This document shows, one piece after another, positions 19,539 through 29,358 of a stretch of DNA of 36,649 nt. The translations under genes and the position numbers were made by a program. The notes beneath the pieces are model-generated. The model did no database searches, was not told the origin of the DNA, and was given only the letters and a program-made list of their open reading frames with translations. This DNA is from Streptococcus mitis (GTDB taxonomy: Bacteria > Bacillota > Bacilli > Lactobacillales > Streptococcaceae), in contig NZ_JALDTZ010000018.1 of assembly GCF_023109105.1 (NCBI RefSeq), positions 1-36,649 on the forward strand, given 5' to 3'. Each line of letters begins with the position of its first letter. Within the stretch, counting starts at the first letter, position 1.

Positions 19539-20984
19539 TTATTTTCCTTCCATCACATCATTAATTGCAGCCTTGACTGACTCTAAACTGCTATCACTTA
19601 TCTCCATCATGTAGAGGTTACTCTCAGGCATAGCATAGGATGGTAAATCCATCCGCCCGGTTCCCTTAAGATCCTGTGAATTAATTTTATAAGTTCCACC
19701 ACTCTCAAGTTGGGCATTGACCAAGTTCATCATGGTTTCAAGTGGCATATTGGTTTGAATCGAATCTTGCAGCCCCTTAATAATACTGTCATAATTTTTC
19801 AAAGCTTCTGTCGAGGTTAGCTTTTGCAGTATAGCAACAATGACCTTTTGTTGGTTGCGACCACGATCCCGATCTCCATCTGCTAAAGAATAGCGTTCAC
19901 GTACAAATCCAAGAGCTTGTTCAGAATCTAAATGAACATTGCCTACTGGGAAATGGAACTTCCCATGTAGGGAAGTGAAATCCTGATCATTATGGACATC
20001 AACTCCACCAAGGAGATCAATCAATTTCAAGAAAGAAGTGAAATTCAAACGAGCATAATAGTTCAGGTCAATACCATAAAGATTTTCCAGTGTATGAATG
20101 GAAGCATCTACTCCATAAATCCCCGCATGGGTCAACTTATCTTTTTGGTCGTTGCCACCATCGGCAATTGGAACATAGGAATCACGAGGCGTTGTAGTCA
20201 AGAGAATCTTTTTCGTTTCACGATTCACTGTCATAATGATATTGACATCCGAACGAGAAACTGAACTGATTGGACCATAAGTATCAATTCCACTGATATA
20301 AACGTTGAAACTGTCACCTTTGACATCTTTTGGAGTTTCAACCGTTTTCGTTAATTCTTTGGTATAGATTTTCTTAATTTTTGAAGCATAGTCAGGATAT
20401 TCTGATTCGATAATGTTTTCAAAGACACTATTTAATATAATCGCCTTTGTATCGCCAGCTAGCAGGCTCTTATAGGCCGCAAGATAGGAGCTACTTTCTT
20501 CGACTGTTAACTCCTTATTTTGACTAGCCTTCAGATCATTCATCAACTGTTGGATATTATCCTTATCCGTCCCAGTCGGCCCCGTTACACTGCTTAGCTG
20601 ACTGATATGATCAATTGAACTATCTGCTAACACCGCAATACTCATCGAATAATTTGAGTAGTTCGATGTCGCATTCAGGCGGCTGGTAAATCCAATGAAC
20701 TGCCCTACAGTAAAGAGAGAAGTCCCATTAATCAAAATACCTAGTAATAATAAAATCAGCGTTAGATTTTTAACTTTCCTGGACCGAATTAAAAAGAAGC
20801 TCACGATGGCTAAGGCCACAATTAAGACAGTAACTACTATATTGAGATATCGGAAGGCTAGCATATTGTACTTGAAAATCAAAAACAATAAAAAGACTGA
20901 TAGTACTGCATAGATAGCTAGCAACCCCCAACAAATCACTATTTTTGTTTTACCCTGACGAACTCGCTTCGAAGATCTACTCAC
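19539..20984 (-). CDS. wzg: LytR-CpsA-Psr family capsule attachment protein
   Basis: An LCP protein of 481 aa (CpsA) with three N-terminal membrane helices at about 15-38, 44-66 and 72-93. These are followed by an accessory domain and the extracellular LCP domain (from about residue 225; [48 protein letters not shown]). LCP enzymes transfer the undecaprenyl-linked polymer to peptidoglycan. The conserved Asp/Arg residues that bind polyprenyl pyrophosphate are present in [24 protein letters not shown] and RERY...DRDRGR. The start is GTG (20982-20984) with AGAGG seven bases upstream. It is the first gene of the capsule operon. Confidence 0.95.
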   Translation of the reverse strand: MSRSSKRVRQGKTKIVICWGLLAIYAVLSVFLLFLIFKYNMLAFRYLNIVVTVLIVALAIVSFFLIRSRKVKNLTLILLLLGILINGTSLFTVGQFIGFTSRLNATSNYSNYSMSIAVLADSSIDHISQLSSVTGPTGTDKDNIQQLMNDLKASQNKELTVEESSSYLAAYKSLLAGDTKAIILNSVFENIIESEYPDYASKIKKIYTKELTKTVETPKDVKGDSFNVYISGIDTYGPISSVSRSDVNIIMTVNRETKKILLTTTPRDSYVPIADGGNDQKDKLTHAGIYGVDASIHTLENLYGIDLNYYARLNFTSFLKLIDLLGGVDVHNDQDFTSLHGKFHFPVGNVHLDSEQALGFVRERYSLADGDRDRGRNQQKVIVAILQKLTSTEALKNYDSIIKGLQDSIQTNMPLETMMNLVNAQLESGGTYKINSQDLKGTGRMDLPSYAMPESNLYMMEISDSSLESVKAAINDVMEGK

Positions 20985-21018
20985 GATATACCTCTATTAT
21001 CAATTTTTATTTCATTTT

Positions 21019-21027
21019 ATTATATCA
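21019..21027 (-). promoter_or_regulatory. Capsule operon promoter, extended -10
   Basis: On the minus strand TGATATAAT is a consensus extended -10 (TGnTATAAT), about 35 bases before the wzg start. No good -35 lies at 16-18 bases, which the extended -10 would offset. Between this promoter and the aliD terminator is an inverted repeat, ACGCCT/AGGCGT (21064-21069 and 21036-21041), flanking the -35 area. Confidence 0.75.
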
Positions 21028-21140
21028 TAAAAAATACGCCTGTGTTGTAAATCCGCTTAGGTAAGGCGTTTTCATCTGCTTCCCGAAACATTCTTTTTTA
21101 CTTGCAAACAATTACTTCAATAAATTTAATATATAAACAT

Positions 21141-21167
21141 AAAAACGAGGTCCCTTACGAAACCTCG
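21141..21167 (-). terminator. Rho-independent terminator of the aliD-like gene
   Basis: On the minus strand CGAGGT pairs with ACCTCG (21162-21167 with 21146-21151), and the T run at 21141-21145 follows. It begins just past the stop of the peptide-binding protein gene. It separates that gene from the capsule promoter, so the capsule operon is independently transcribed. Confidence 0.8.
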
Positions 21168-21174
21168 CTCATCA

Positions 21175-23133
21175 TTATTTAACATGATTTTCTGCTTCTT
21201 TTTGAGCTTTTTCGATTGCTTTTTTGCTTTCTTGCTCCCATTTAGTCTTGGCTTCTTCATACTGTTTGGTCGTAACAGTATCTTTTTGCAGTTTCATGTA
21301 CTTGTAGTTATTTCCATCGCCCTTGATACCAACCAATGAATAACCTCTTGTAAATGGTGTCACTTTAGTTACAGAAGCTGTTCCACCATTTGACATAGCT
21401 GACATAAGGAGAGAGTTATCGATCATCCAAGCTTGAGCTTCGGCGTATTTTTCATAACGCTTCGCCACATCTTTGTTTTCACTATCCGCTTCCTTGAGCA
21501 TTGTAGTGTAAGTATCTAGACCTAGGCTAGCAATTTTTGCTTTATCTTCCTTGGCATCTAGACCAAAAATCTTGAGGTAGAAACCATCCTCTGCATTGAA
21601 AGGATTGAGATAAGTTGATGGATCTTGATAATCACCTACCCAGCCATCAAAGTTCAAATCGTAGTCTCGATCAGCTGGTGTCGGTGCCAAGAAGGCTACG
21701 TTATTAAAATCATCTGTTGAAAGTTGTTGAACATCAATGACAATATTATCAGCACCTAAAACCGACTCAAGGGTCTGCTTAACTGAGTTCATGCCTGTCA
21801 CAGCATTTTTATTTGTCTGATCAACAGCTACATCCAAGTGAATTGGGAAGGTCATACCTTGACTTGCCAATTCTTTTTTGGCTTCTGCAAATTTTGCTTG
21901 GGCTTTTTCTTTGTTGAAATAGGCATCCTGAGCATCTGCCAAGTTAATACCTGACCATTCTGTTCCGTAGTTGACCAATTTAGAAGCGACTACTTCTCCA
22001 AAGGTCTTATCTCCAACTTGGACAAAGGTAGGAGGAACCAGGGTGTTCCGAAGGGTCTTGCTAGCCGCTTCTTCCCCATTTGACTGAGCAGAATAGGCTG
22101 TGCGGTCCAAGGCAAAGTTCACTGCTTGGCGGAACTTCTTGTTCAAAACAGCTGTCTCAGTTGACTTCTTCTGCTCATCTGTCGTTTTAGCAGTGTGATT
22201 GTAGACCTTACGATTAACGTTGAAATTGAAATACCAAGAAGTCTTGTCCTGCAAACTATAGACGATATTATCATTATATTTCTCCTTGGTCTTAGCAAAG
22301 TTTGAACTATTTGGATAAACCCCAGCGATAGAATAGGCTCCACTTTCAAAGTTACGGATGGTTAATTCTTGGTCTGAGCCATCAAAATAAGCTAATTTCA
22401 CGTGTTCAATCGATTCTTTGTCATGATCATAGTAATGCGGATTCTTCACATACTCGATAGATGATTTTGATGTGAAATCTTTTAACAAATAAGGTCCGCT
22501 GTAGAGAATGCTATCTGGAGATAGGGTACCAAAATCTTTCCCTTTTGAATTTAGAAACTCTTCGTTTACTGGGAAAAGAATACTATTCGTTGTTTTTGAA
22601 TTCCAGTAAGGCTCTGGACGTGCCAAAGTATACTCAACCGTCTGGTCGTCAATAGCCTTCACCCCAACCTTAGAAAAGTCGGAATCCGCTCCTGTAATAT
22701 AATCATTCAAGCCCTTGATCGAGTTTTGAATCAAATCAATCGCCTGTGATTTATTATCCACTGCGTACTTGATACCTGTCACAAAATCTTGTGCCTTGAC
22801 TGGGGCGTACTCTTCACCGTCAGCTGTAAACCATTTGGCATCTTTTCTCAATTTGTAGGTATAAGTCAGGCCGTCACTTGAAACAGACCAGTCCTCTGCT
22901 AAAGACGGAACTAGATTTCCATAATTGTCATTTTCAAGCAAACCATCAACTAGGTTAGTAATAATAGCTGTATTATCAGCGTAGTAGTCTAATAAATAGT
23001 TAAATGTAGTTGGATTTCCACTAAAGGTTGATGAGTAAGTTTTTGTATCTGAACCTGATTGACCGCAAGCAGCTAAAAGCAAAGCAGCCGCAAAAGTCAG
23101 GCCTGCACTAAGGACACGCTTTTTTGTATTCAT
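21175..23133 (-). CDS. aliD: Oligopeptide-binding lipoprotein, AliB-like (second of a pair)
   Basis: A 652-aa SBP_bac_5 (OppA-type) solute-binding protein. The signal peptide ends in the lipobox LLAAC (cysteine at about residue 23), so it is tethered to the outer face of the membrane. Typical domain segments include GLLENDNYGNLVPSLAEDWS, YTYKLRKDAKW and YDLNFDGWVGDYQDPSTYL. It captures short peptides for the Ami oligopeptide transporter, which has the permease and ATPases elsewhere. It has its own promoter (23173-23201) and terminator. The name follows position: in non-encapsulated pneumococci two such genes, aliC then aliD, follow dexB. It is clearly an Ali paralogue; which one would need comparison with AliA, AliB, AliC and AliD. 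Confidence 0.65.
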   Translation of the reverse strand: MNTKKRVLSAGLTFAAALLLAACGQSGSDTKTYSSTFSGNPTTFNYLLDYYADNTAIITNLVDGLLENDNYGNLVPSLAEDWSVSSDGLTYTYKLRKDAKWFTADGEEYAPVKAQDFVTGIKYAVDNKSQAIDLIQNSIKGLNDYITGADSDFSKVGVKAIDDQTVEYTLARPEPYWNSKTTNSILFPVNEEFLNSKGKDFGTLSPDSILYSGPYLLKDFTSKSSIEYVKNPHYYDHDKESIEHVKLAYFDGSDQELTIRNFESGAYSIAGVYPNSSNFAKTKEKYNDNIVYSLQDKTSWYFNFNVNRKVYNHTAKTTDEQKKSTETAVLNKKFRQAVNFALDRTAYSAQSNGEEAASKTLRNTLVPPTFVQVGDKTFGEVVASKLVNYGTEWSGINLADAQDAYFNKEKAQAKFAEAKKELASQGMTFPIHLDVAVDQTNKNAVTGMNSVKQTLESVLGADNIVIDVQQLSTDDFNNVAFLAPTPADRDYDLNFDGWVGDYQDPSTYLNPFNAEDGFYLKIFGLDAKEDKAKIASLGLDTYTTMLKEADSENKDVAKRYEKYAEAQAWMIDNSLLMSAMSNGGTASVTKVTPFTRGYSLVGIKGDGNNYKYMKLQKDTVTTKQYEEAKTKWEQESKKAIEKAQKEAENHVK

Positions 23134-23172
23134 CTTCTTTCTCCTTTATGTTAGTTTTTATAACATAAGTTT

Positions 23173-23201
23173 ATTTTACCAAATTAGTGGCGATTTGTAA
23201 A
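23173..23201 (-). promoter_or_regulatory. Promoter of the aliD-like gene
   Basis: Minus-strand -35 TTTACA (23196-23201) and -10 TAAAAT (23173-23178) are separated by 17 bases. The start codon lies about 40 bases downstream, with an AAAGGAG ribosome site. Confidence 0.75.
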
Positions 23202-23244
23202 GTTAATTGAATTTCTAGAATGGAAGTTTATAAACTCTAGGAAT

Positions 23245-23290
23245 TAAAAAAACAAAGGTTTTCTGTCTTTCATACAGTCTTCCCTTGTTT
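23245..23290 (-). terminator. Rho-independent terminator of the aliC-like gene
   Basis: On the minus strand AAACAAGGG (23282-23290) pairs with CCTTTGTTT (23250-23258) with one wobble or mismatch. An inner CTGT/ACAG stem extends the hairpin and a T tract follows. It lies about 50 bases beyond the upstream gene's stop. Confidence 0.7.
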
Positions 23291-23337
23291 TTATGCGATT
23301 TATTGATTAAAAATTATTTGTAAAAACAAGCCTAGAC

Positions 23338-25305
23338 TCATTTTACGTGTTTTTCTAAATCCTTTTGATACTGAGCATTAGATTCTAGTTTTTCCTTTTG
23401 CCATTTTTTGAGGGCTGCCTCATACTCTTTAGTCGTAACAATATCATTTTGAAGTTCCATTCCTTTAAAAATAAATGGATCCCCTTTGATACCAACTTGT
23501 GAATAAGCTTTAGTAAATGGCACAGAACGACTTACCATAGGAGAACCTCCTGAAGACGCCACTGGAATAAGGAGAGAACTATCTGTTACCCAAGCTTGAG
23601 CCTTAGCATATTTTTCATAACGCTCATTGAGGTTACTTGTTTCAGCTGCAGCGTCATCTAAAAGCTTTTTGTACTCATCCAAGCCAATTTTCGCCATAAC
23701 TTCAGGATCCTTGCCCTTTGTTATACCTAGATGTTTCAAGGCAGAACCCTTCTTAGCATCTAAAATATTGAGATAGGTTGCTGGATCTTGGTAATCTGGT
23801 CCCCAACCTGTTCCGTTCAAATCATAGTCTTTTTGCGCTGGCACTTTTGCTTGAGAAGTAATACTCTCCTTCTCATTGTCTGTCATTTGAAGAACATCTA
23901 CAATGACATTCTCCGTTCCAAGCGTTTCTTCAATTGATTGTTTTAGCGAATTGGTTTGTTGAACCGCAACTACATCTGTCTGTTCTACTGGCACATCCAA
24001 ATGAATCGGGAAACTTACTCCCTTAGCTTGTAATTCTGACTTCGCTTTCTCAAATGCAGATTTAGCCTTTGTAGGATTGTAAATTGTATCCTTACCATCT
24101 GTGAGAGTCACATCTTTCCACTGTTCTCCATATTTCAGTAGTTCATCTTGAGCCAACTGTCCAAAGGTCTTCTCTGCTACTTGAACGTAATTATCTGGTA
24201 CTAGACTATTACGAATAATCTTATCCGCACCTTCTTCACCGTTTAATTGAGCTGTATAGGCGTGGCGATTGAAGGCAAAATTAATTGCTTGACGGAAATT
24301 TTTATTCAGCATGGCTTCTTTTGTAGAAAGCTTTTGTCCTTCATCTGTCTTGGCTGTTTTATTATATGATTGACGATTTACGTTAAAAGTAAAGTAATAA
24401 CTAGTTGCTTCCTGAGGGCTATAAATAATCTGATCTCCATATTTTTCTTTGGTGGAAGCAAAACTTGAACTATTTGGAAAAAGTCTCGCTGTATTATATG
24501 CTCCTGTAGCGAAACTACGGATAAGAGATTCTTGATCCGATCCGTCATAAAATGTTAATTTTACATTATCAATCTTGACATTTTCCTTATCCCAATAGTT
24601 AGGATTTTTTTCATATTCAATCACAGATTTAGAAATCAAAGATTTCAAAAAATATGGACCATTGTAAAGAATACTTGATGGGGTTGGCGCTCCGTAATCC
24701 TTGCCTGTTGCATTCAAAAATTCTTCATTTACAGGAAGCATGGTTGCTGTTGTTACTTTAGAGTTCCAAAAACTTTCTGGTTTATTGAGGGTATATTCTA
24801 CCGTATAATCATCAAGAGCTTTAACACCTACAGTTGAAAAATCATTGGTCTCACCACTAACATAAGCTTCCAAACCTTTGATTGATTTTTCAATCAAAGA
24901 AAGACCTTCTGACTTACCATCTGCTGCATGTTTCAGACCGGTAACAAAATCCTGTGCCTTAACTTCTGCATACTCCTCTCCTTCAGAAGTATACCATTTC
25001 ACACCCTTACGAAGTTTGTAAGTGTAAGTCAAACCATCGGCTGAAACAGTCCAATCCTCTGCTAAAGACGGAATAAGATTTCCATATTTATCATTCTCTA
25101 AAAGACCATCAACAACATTACCAATCACGTCAGAGGTAGAACTTTTACTCGTAACGCTATAATCCAAGGAAGACGGATCCACTGCATAAACATAAGAAAA
25201 ACTCCTCGGGGCATCTGCTTTCTTATCACTTTTACCACAAGCTGCCAAAAGAAGGGCTGCACTCAAGGTCACTCCCGCTCCTAAGAGCCACTTTTTCGAT
25301 TTCAT
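23338..25305 (-). CDS. aliC: Oligopeptide-binding lipoprotein, AliB-like (first of a pair)
   Basis: A 655-aa OppA-type binding protein (SBP_bac_5) and a close paralogue of the next gene: the two share long segments such as DGLTYTYKLRK, GLLEND-YGNL-PSLAEDW and QDFVTG. The signal peptide MKSKKWLLGAGVTLSAALLL is followed by AACGKSDKK, with the lipid-modified Cys at about residue 23. I chose the ATG at 25305, seven bases from GGAG; a TTG two codons upstream is too close to the ribosome site. It lies between dexB and the capsule genes with its own promoter. In NCC2 non-encapsulated pneumococci aliC and aliD occupy this place without the capsule. Specificity may be for signalling peptides from other species (known for AliC/AliD, inferred here). 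Confidence 0.65.
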   Translation of the reverse strand: MKSKKWLLGAGVTLSAALLLAACGKSDKKADAPRSFSYVYAVDPSSLDYSVTSKSSTSDVIGNVVDGLLENDKYGNLIPSLAEDWTVSADGLTYTYKLRKGVKWYTSEGEEYAEVKAQDFVTGLKHAADGKSEGLSLIEKSIKGLEAYVSGETNDFSTVGVKALDDYTVEYTLNKPESFWNSKVTTATMLPVNEEFLNATGKDYGAPTPSSILYNGPYFLKSLISKSVIEYEKNPNYWDKENVKIDNVKLTFYDGSDQESLIRSFATGAYNTARLFPNSSSFASTKEKYGDQIIYSPQEATSYYFTFNVNRQSYNKTAKTDEGQKLSTKEAMLNKNFRQAINFAFNRHAYTAQLNGEEGADKIIRNSLVPDNYVQVAEKTFGQLAQDELLKYGEQWKDVTLTDGKDTIYNPTKAKSAFEKAKSELQAKGVSFPIHLDVPVEQTDVVAVQQTNSLKQSIEETLGTENVIVDVLQMTDNEKESITSQAKVPAQKDYDLNGTGWGPDYQDPATYLNILDAKKGSALKHLGITKGKDPEVMAKIGLDEYKKLLDDAAAETSNLNERYEKYAKAQAWVTDSSLLIPVASSGGSPMVSRSVPFTKAYSQVGIKGDPFIFKGMELQNDIVTTKEYEAALKKWQKEKLESNAQYQKDLEKHVK

Positions 25306-25336
25306 AGGCAATCTCCTTTAAGATAGGTTTTTCACC

Positions 25337-25364
25337 ATTATAACCTATTTTTCTATAAATGCAA
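25337..25364 (-). promoter_or_regulatory. Promoter of the aliC-like gene
   Basis: On the minus strand -35 TTGCAT (25359-25364), a 16-base spacer and a consensus -10 TATAAT (25337-25342). The start codon follows about 30 bases downstream with an AAAGGAG site. Confidence 0.8.
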
Positions 25365-25434
25365 GAGCTTTTGAGAGATTTTTTAGAAAATTCTAACAAA
25401 TATTTTTTAAAGATTTTTCTATACAATTTTTAGT

Positions 25435-25465
25435 AAAAAACCTCAAACTCTATAAGCTTGAGGTT
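25435..25465 (-). terminator. Rho-independent terminator of dexB
   Basis: On the minus strand AACCTCAA (25458-25465) pairs with TTGAGGTT (25439-25446) around a loop of about 11 bases, and a T run follows. It starts 9 bases past the dexB stop. Confidence 0.85.
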
Positions 25466-25473
25466 CCCACTTT

Positions 25474-27093
<1,620 letters not shown>

Positions 27094-27118
27094 TCATTAT
27101 TTTAATAATCCACAGTCT

Positions 27119-27155
27119 ATGATAGCGCTTTTCGGAGCTTTATGCAAGCGTTTGC
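27119..27155 (-). promoter_or_regulatory. dexB promoter with overlapping MalR/CcpA-type operator
   Basis: Minus-strand -35 TTGCAT (27142-27147) and -10 TATCAT (27119-27124) are 17 bases apart. The -35 overlaps a near-palindrome GCAAACGCTTGC with a central CG (27144-27155), the form bound by LacI/GalR-family regulators. It is close to the pneumococcal MalR operator and the catabolite-responsive element. Binding here would block RNA polymerase, giving repression in the absence of inducer or under glucose. Confidence 0.65.
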
Positions 27156-27211
27156 CTAATCTTTTTGATTTCTTTTTTAACTCCATAGTTTCCTAACTTC
27201 CAATTTTTTAT

Positions 27212-27217
27212 TATAAT
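27212..27217 (+). promoter_or_regulatory. -10 element of the UPF0371 gene
   Basis: A consensus TATAAT about 20 bases before the ATG. The hexamer 17 bases upstream (TTTCCT) is a poor -35, so strength is uncertain. It is divergent from the dexB promoter. Confidence 0.5.
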
Positions 27218-27236
27218 AGAGGTCAGAGGTAAAAAA

Positions 27237-28721
27237 ATGAAAAAACAAGCTTTTAGTTCTGAACAATATTTGAATCTACAACGCGACCACATCTTGGAGC
27301 GCATTAACCAATTTGACGGCAAACTCTACTTAGAGTTTGGTGGCAAAATGTTAGAAGATTTCCACGCTGCTCGTGTCCTTCCTGGCTATGAGCCTGACAA
27401 CAAAATCAAGCTCTTGCAGGAGTTGAAAGAGCAAGTTGAAGTTGTGATTACCATTAATGCTAGCAACATCGAACATTCCAAGGCACGTGGTGACCTAGGC
27501 ATTTCTTATGACCAAGAAGTCCTTCGTTTGATTGATAAATTCAATGAATTAGGGATTTTTGTTGGCTCCGTTGTCATTACACAATACGCTGGACAACCCG
27601 CTGCAGATGCCTTCCGCAACCAGTTAGATAAAAACGGAATTGATTCTTATCTTCATTATCCAATCAAAGGATATCCGACGGATATGGATCACATCATTTC
27701 TCCAGAAGGCATGGGAAAAAATGACTACATCAAAACTAGTCGCAACTTGATCGTCGTAACTGCTCCTGGACCTGGTTCTGGAAAATTGGCGACCTGCATG
27801 TCCAATATGTACCACGACCAAATCAACGGTATCAAGTCTGGTTACGCTAAATTTGAAACTTTCCCAGTTTGGAATCTACCCCTTCATCACCCAGTCAATT
27901 TGGCCTATGAGGCCGCCACAGCTGACCTTGATGATGTCAACATGATTGACCCCTTCCATCTCCAAACCTACGGAGAAACCACTGTCAACTACAACCGTGA
28001 TATCGAAATTTTCCCAGTGCTCAAGCGCATGTTGGAACGTATCCTTGGGGAATCTCCATACGCTTCTCCAACAGACATGGGTGTCAACATGGTTGGTTTC
28101 GCTATCACAGATAATGAGGCTGCTATCGAAGCTTCTAAACAAGAAATCATCCGCCGTTACTATCAGACTGTTCTTGATTTTAAAGCTGAAAAAGTTGGGG
28201 AATCTGCTGTCAAGAAAATCGAGTTGCTTATGAATGACCTCGGCATCACACCTGCAGACCGTAAGGTTGCTGTTGTTGCACGCCAAAAAGCAGAAGAAAC
28301 TGGCGGACCAGCCCTAGCTCTTGAATTGCCAAGCGGGGAAATCGTGACTGGTAAGAACTCAGAACTCTTTGGCCCTACAGCAGCTGCTCTTATCAACGCC
28401 ATCAAGAAATCAGCTAACATCGCTAAAGAAGTAAAACTAATCGAGCCTGAAGTTGTTAAGCCAATCCAAGGTCTTAAAATCGATCATCTCGGTAGCCGTA
28501 ATCCACGCCTGCATTCAAATGAAATCCTGATTGCACTAGCTATCACAGCTACGGAAAATCCTGACGCTGCTCGCGCTATGGAAGAACTTGGCAACCTCAA
28601 AGGAAGCGAAGCTCACTCAACTATCATCTTGACAGATGAAGACAAGAATGTCCTTCGTAAATTGGGGATCAACGTAACCTTTGACCCCTACTACCAATAC
28701 GACCGTTTGTATCGTAAGTAA
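27237..28721 (+). CDS. UPF0371 / DUF1846 family protein of unknown function
   Basis: A 494-aa soluble protein with no signal peptide or membrane helix. It belongs to the conserved DUF1846 family, recognisable from [20 protein letters not shown] near the start, [20 protein letters not shown] near residue 420 and a P-loop-like [20 protein letters not shown] around 174-193. The last stretch suggests nucleotide or phosphate binding, but no reaction is established to my knowledge. It is transcribed divergently from dexB and ends in its own terminator before luxS. The same order occurs in other mitis-group genomes. Confidence 0.85.
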   Translation: MKKQAFSSEQYLNLQRDHILERINQFDGKLYLEFGGKMLEDFHAARVLPGYEPDNKIKLLQELKEQVEVVITINASNIEHSKARGDLGISYDQEVLRLIDKFNELGIFVGSVVITQYAGQPAADAFRNQLDKNGIDSYLHYPIKGYPTDMDHIISPEGMGKNDYIKTSRNLIVVTAPGPGSGKLATCMSNMYHDQINGIKSGYAKFETFPVWNLPLHHPVNLAYEAATADLDDVNMIDPFHLQTYGETTVNYNRDIEIFPVLKRMLERILGESPYASPTDMGVNMVGFAITDNEAAIEASKQEIIRRYYQTVLDFKAEKVGESAVKKIELLMNDLGITPADRKVAVVARQKAEETGGPALALELPSGEIVTGKNSELFGPTAAALINAIKKSANIAKEVKLIEPEVVKPIQGLKIDHLGSRNPRLHSNEILIALAITATENPDAARAMEELGNLKGSEAHSTIILTDEDKNVLRKLGINVTFDPYYQYDRLYRK

Positions 28722-28728
28722 AGATTTG

Positions 28729-28756
28729 AACCTCTCCACTCTCGGAGAGGTTTTCT
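28729..28756 (+). terminator. Rho-independent terminator of the UPF0371 gene
   Basis: AACCTCTCC (28729-28737) pairs perfectly with GGAGAGGTT (28744-28752) around a six-base loop, followed by TTTTCTCT. It begins 7 bases after the stop codon and separates this gene from luxS. Confidence 0.88.
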
Positions 28757-28779
28757 CTCTGTCTCAGGAGCCAGCTTTA

Positions 28780-28788
28780 TGTTATAAT
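28780..28788 (+). promoter_or_regulatory. luxS promoter, extended -10
   Basis: TGTTATAAT is a consensus extended -10 located 27 bases before the luxS ATG. No good -35 is visible at the right distance. Confidence 0.7.
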
Positions 28789-28815
28789 GAAAGAAGAAAA
28801 CTGAAAGGATTTACC

Positions 28816-29298
28816 ATGTCAAAAGAAGTTATTGTTGAAAGTTTTGAACTTGACCACACCATTGTTAAAGCACCCTATGTCCGCTTGATTGGGGAAGAAA
28901 CAGGACCAAAAGGAGACATCATCTCCAATTATGATATTCGCTTGGTGCAACCAAACGAAGACTCGATCCCTACTGCCGGCCTTCACACTATCGAGCACCT
29001 CTTGGCAAAACTCATCCGCACCCGCATTGACGGCATGATCGACTGTTCACCATTTGGTTGCCGCACAGGCTTCCACATGATTATGTGGGGGCGTCATACC
29101 AGCGCTGAAATTGCATCTGTTATCAAGGATTCGCTCAAGGAAATCGCTGAAACTACCACTTGGGAAGATGTCCCTGGAACAACCATCGAATCTTGCGGAA
29201 ACTACAAGGATCACAGCCTCTTCTCTGCTAAAGAATGGGCTAAACTCATCTTGAAACAAGGAATCTCAGATGATGCCTTTGAGCGTCATGTCATCTAA
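28816..29298 (+). CDS. luxS: S-ribosylhomocysteine lyase (AI-2 synthase)
   Basis: A 160-aa metalloenzyme that splits S-ribosylhomocysteine into homocysteine and DPD, the precursor of autoinducer-2, in the activated methyl cycle. Metal ligands are H57 and H61 in HTIEH and C127 in [10 protein letters not shown]. The catalytic Cys is C82 in [10 protein letters not shown] chose the ATG at 28816 (AAAGGA upstream); an in-frame extension to 28681 would run back through the preceding gene and its terminator. It is monocistronic, with its own promoter and a terminator shared with clpL. Confidence 0.97.
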   Translation: MSKEVIVESFELDHTIVKAPYVRLIGEETGPKGDIISNYDIRLVQPNEDSIPTAGLHTIEHLLAKLIRTRIDGMIDCSPFGCRTGFHMIMWGRHTSAEIASVIKDSLKEIAETTTWEDVPGTTIESCGNYKDHSLFSAKEWAKLILKQGISDDAFERHVI

Positions 29299-29302
29299 AC
29301 AC

Positions 29303-29341
29303 AAAAAAGGAACCAGTTTTTCAGCTGGCTCCTTCTTTTTT
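29303..29341. terminator. Bidirectional terminator between luxS and clpL
   Basis: AAGGAACCAG (29307-29316) pairs with CTGGCTCCTT (29325-29334) with one internal mismatch. A T run follows on the plus strand and another (from the A run at 29303-29308) on the minus strand. The two genes converge here. Confidence 0.85.
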
Positions 29342-29358
29342 ATTCTCAAAATCTCTAG

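Noticed and set aside
20982..21170. A CRISPR array or riboswitch in the gap before wzg
   Set aside because: There is no repeated unit and no riboswitch-like aptamer. The gap is explained by the aliD terminator and the capsule promoter.
28681..28815. An in-frame 45-residue N-terminal extension of luxS
   Set aside because: It begins inside the end of the UPF0371 gene and runs through its terminator. [10 protein letters not shown] with AAAGGA at 28816 is the conserved start.
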